Assembly (NCBI GenBank): GCA_947846985.1
Contig: CANTUZ010000001.1
Span: forward strand, 112,113,757-112,177,756
Reading direction: 5' to 3'
Origin: Fratercula arctica
Lineage: Eukaryota; Chordata; Aves; Charadriiformes; Alcidae
Length of the DNA stretch: 64,000 nt
Part shown: positions 60,888-64,000 of the stretch, one piece after another
Layout of the letters: every line of letters starts with the position of its first letter
How positions within the stretch are numbered: the first letter of the stretch is position 1
Notes under the pieces: generated by a model
Told to the model about the DNA's origin: nothing
The model's input: only the letters and a program-made list of their open reading frames with translations
The model's database searches: none
Position numbers and translations under genes: made by a program

Positions 60888-61748
60888 AAAAACACAAGGC
60901 CTATGTCCTGGAACAAATATTTATGAAATCCTAACACAAGCCCAAGCCATATGAAATACATAGGCTAAAATTTATGTATCAACTACTTTAAATAAAATTC
61001 AAATAAGAACAATAAATTTAAAAGTGTCCAAATACAGAAAATACAAACATGAGGGGAAGAAGTCTATACTAAGTCATTGTTTAGGAATGTATCTTTATTA
61101 TTTCAAAATAAAAGTTGCCTCGTCATTATTTTGAGGATTTTGGCTCCTAGCACTAATAATTTTATGTACAGAACCTCATTTTTCTTCCTGGGAGGATTTT
61201 TGGTATGTCTGGAAAAAAAAACCCAAACAAGAACAAACCAACCCCAAAACAGCAGTTTGGCAGCCTACCTTCTAGAAATCTGCAAAGCTATACAATTGTT
61301 TGAATACAATTTTCTGGATCTGTGTAATTTTTTTTTTTCCCTTAAACATAAAATCCATTTTATGACTAACAGCCAAAAAAACCCAACAAACCAACAAAAC
61401 AAAAAAGAACAAGTATTTTACCTCATTTTGTCTCTATCTATGAAAACTACTGATGACAAAGGCTATTGGTTAAACTTTCCATTATTGTTTTCATGAAGTT
61501 CAGAATTAGTTTTTGTTCAGTTATCAAAAAAAAAAAGACTCATGCTCCAAAAAAAACCAAACCAAAAAACCCAGTAACTTTCACTTAATCTAGTGCTGAT
61601 TTACTAAAACTAAATGCCAAAAACAACTTAGTAAACCTAGTAAAAAAAAGAAAAATACTTGTCTGCTTTGCAATTTGCTTAAATCACAGATGTAGTATTA
61701 ATAAAGCCTGGGAAAAGAAAATAAAACAATACTACACCAAAATTTAAG

Positions 61749-61776
61749 TTTAGTGTACTTAAATAAGTACACTAAA
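61749..61776. repeat. Perfect 12-bp inverted repeat with 4-base loop
   Basis: The arms are TTTAGTGTACTT (61,749-61,760) and AAGTACACTAAA (61,765-61,776), separated by AAAT. Imperfect pairing continues outward. The hairpin is A+T-rich, has no T-run or gene context, and is not a bacterial terminator. Confidence 0.9.
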
Positions 61777-64000
61777 GTTTAAGACTATTTTATCTTTTTC
61801 TGGAAAAAGCTAAACAAAACCAAAAGACTACTATACTCAACTTCTGATGCCTCGATGACTTTTAATCTAGACACAATGTGTAGCTGAAGTTTGTTTCTTA
61901 AAACTCCAATTAGTTTATTCAAACTTAAGTTAGGCAGTGAACAATGTGCTTAGTCTATGAGAAATCTGACAAAAAGTTTCCACTCCAAATTAGCATATCA
62001 AATAAGAGAGTCAAAATGCCAAATGCTGAAGGATTGTGAATTGAAACATTTTGAGTTTGAATTCTCCTTTAGATGCTAAAAAAAATTTTGATCTTCCCAG
62101 AGAAAGAACATGAATACTATTAATGTATTTCTTGTTTATAAGACACACCAAAAAGTGCAAGTAGTTGACTTACAGAAGAACCTTTATAGAAGCAGTATGC
62201 TATTTTATTATTATTATAGTACTGTTCATCATCTCCAGACAGCATCATCAATTCCTACACTAGGCAATACAATGACTGAAAGCATTCTCAGGCAAAATAC
62301 TTATTCAATTTTTCTTGTACATGATAAAAAGAAATATTTTCCCTGTTTTACAAGTAGGCTACAGAGAAAAATACATGGTATGTCAGTCATTCAAGAAATT
62401 TGTAGGACATCGGGATAAGCAGGAGCAGGATCAGCTCTCTGTGTGGGTTAGATAGTAAAAATGAACCTCCAAAACAGTGTCACTTGAGACATACCAAAAA
62501 TTTAGGTAACTTGGCAGTTCTTTGCCTATCATAGTTTTACAAGTTTGTAAACTACCTTGTAATCGTGATTACAAACACTAAGTAACTCTCTACTTAATAA
62601 AAACAGTAATTTAGTCAGGAATCTTACTTTGCCAAGGACACTGATGGAGAGGTTTGTAGCAGAGGGCATACAGCTTTCCACGATAAGCTGCCTGCTAGCT
62701 CAGGACAGTTTCTGTGATGTACAATTTGCTAACATTTCAAAGCTACTATGGCTTTAGGTCTTCCCAGTGAGCTGCTATTGGGTATAATTCTTGCCCTACC
62801 AACTACATTATCTGAATTTTGTTTCAATTGGAAAACTGGGGGGGCAGTGGGGGTGGAATGAAGCTCCAAACCTCCTCTTTGGTTTCAAAATATTATTTTA
62901 CAAAATCAGTTTGGCAGTTCAGCGTTAAAACTTTAGTGAAATAATTCTCACTAATCATATACCTTGTTGTCAATTGCTACACTACAATTCAGATCTTTCA
63001 CTGTTTAATGGAAGTGCTTTGTGCTCACATCTAGCACAGAAGAGGAGGGAAATTATTCCTAAACTATGAAATAAGAATTTTTCAGAAGCTGATGAATATT
63101 TCATTTCCAATCTTTTACCAAATGAAGTTAAGAATAAACTCTTTTCACTTAAGATTAAAATAACTGGATTCATAGGCTGAGAAGTTGCTACCCTCAGTCC
63201 TGGAAAGCAGGAGCTTGTTACGTGTTTAGCCTATTCATTTTAACATTACCATGAAGGTACACTCCATGATTTGTGGAGAACAGTTACAGATACTAGATGC
63301 ATGTGACTTTTGCATTCTTCTTTGTCCATGCATACACTAAGCTATTTTCCCTCCTGAGTCTTATCTTGCTAGGTAGGTTCATCCATTAGCTTTGTTCTGA
63401 TAGCCCTCTGTGCACACAAGGCTTTGTCTGCCTCAACTTCGTCTTCCTGCCTCTGGAGCAGAACTGCTTTATTAGAGTTCTTTCACATTGTACCCGTTAA
63501 AAGTTGCTTTAAATGACGATAAGAAAAAAAAATATTATATGATTTCATGGAGCAGGATCAAATTTTGGAATGCGTAATGTGTTCATCCTGTTTTATGATT
63601 CTGTTTAAAATAATTATGTTGCTCTTTAATAATGCAAGACTACTACTGCTAAAGACACAGAACAAATACGTTTGTACCTACCTAAGACAGAACTGACAAA
63701 TCTCACTTTACAATTATATTGTGCAAAGATGTAGCATATAAAAGGATTAGGTCAACTGTAAGACAACTACACATAAAAGCTTAGAACCAAATTCTTAGTA
63801 CAATGCCTGCCTAGCAATTATGATACACAAGTGAACTAGACATTGCAGTAGCTCATACAAAACATTTAGCTCTTACGATGTGCTCATTTCATGCTGGTTT
63901 AATTGTTGTCATTAGAGCTAAGCAAGAGACCTTTTTTTTTTTTTAATGTAGGCAGCATTTCAGTCTAATCTTGCTATATATTTGCAAAATGTGAATTTTC

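Larger units (their letters stand above)
60435..64000. other. Non-coding to the right edge, no gene recognised
   Basis: A+T-rich DNA. The 139-codon plus-strand frame at 61,077-61,496 spans A/C-rich low-complexity DNA and has an odd composition rich in F, L, N, K and Q, so I read it as chance. Also present are a TA microsatellite at 60,872-60,887, A/C-rich tracts at about 61,217-61,250, 61,372-61,409 and 61,549-61,572, a hairpin at 61,749-61,776, a G-rich run at 62,838-62,857 and a T run at about 63,932-63,944. Confidence 0.62.

Noticed and set aside
61077..61496. A 139-codon plus-strand open frame
   Set aside because: It crosses T-rich and A/C-rich low-complexity tracts, which create runs of F, K, N, T and Q. 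It has no conserved motif and no splice or promoter context.
1..64000. CRISPR arrays, operons, tRNA and rRNA genes, prokaryotic promoters
   Set aside because: No regularly spaced direct repeats with unique spacers were seen, nor any tRNA T-loop/anticodon pattern or rRNA-like sequence. The composition and repeats identify bird nuclear DNA.

Overview
The window reads as avian nuclear DNA. No bacterial-style gene density is present. The sequence is A+T-rich, every open frame is short and overlapped by frames in other phases, and the recognisable interspersed repeats are bird ones: CR1 LINE 3' ends and several families of endogenous-retrovirus LTR. I found no protein-coding gene, rRNA or tRNA that I can defend. 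The window is best described as intergenic DNA, or the inside of a very large intron, on an A+T-rich part of a bird chromosome. Family names for repeats come from my knowledge of avian repeats, not from a database search.

Layout. 1-14,411: A+T-rich non-coding DNA with a few simple-sequence tracts, plus a good-looking splice acceptor at the very left edge. About 14,412-15,264: an abrupt G+C- and CpG-rich block whose right half resembles the 3' end of an avian LTR, so it imitates a CpG-island promoter. 15,265-17,935: non-coding. About 17,936-18,420: a CR1 copy on the minus strand carrying both a reverse-transcriptase fragment and the CR1 3' end, with the sequence between them missing. About 19,795-20,205: a second minus-strand CR1, 5'-truncated, whose terminal reading frame is still open. 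20,206-40,950: a 20-kb stretch without recognisable genes or young repeats. About 40,960-41,354: the 3' part of a plus-strand LTR, followed by an (ATTTT)n tract. About 43,120-43,470: an old, degraded CR1-like fragment. 53,753-54,333: a complete solo LTR on the minus strand, the clearest structure here, with matching 5-bp target-site duplications. 54,334-64,000: non-coding DNA with palindromes, A/C-rich tracts and one weak first-exon-like G+C peak near 60.3 kb.

The elements record insertion history rather than a working pathway. CR1 copies arrive by target-primed reverse transcription and are 5'-truncated. The LTR copies are what remains after retroviral integration and, at 53.75 kb, recombination between the two LTRs. 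What might still act on host genes is the regulatory DNA inside these LTRs. I did not find a convincing new biological system. The best leads are the promoter-like LTR at 14.4 kb, the internally deleted CR1 at 18 kb, the 23-bp duplication inside the solo LTR, and several long perfect palindromes or Z-DNA-type tracts.
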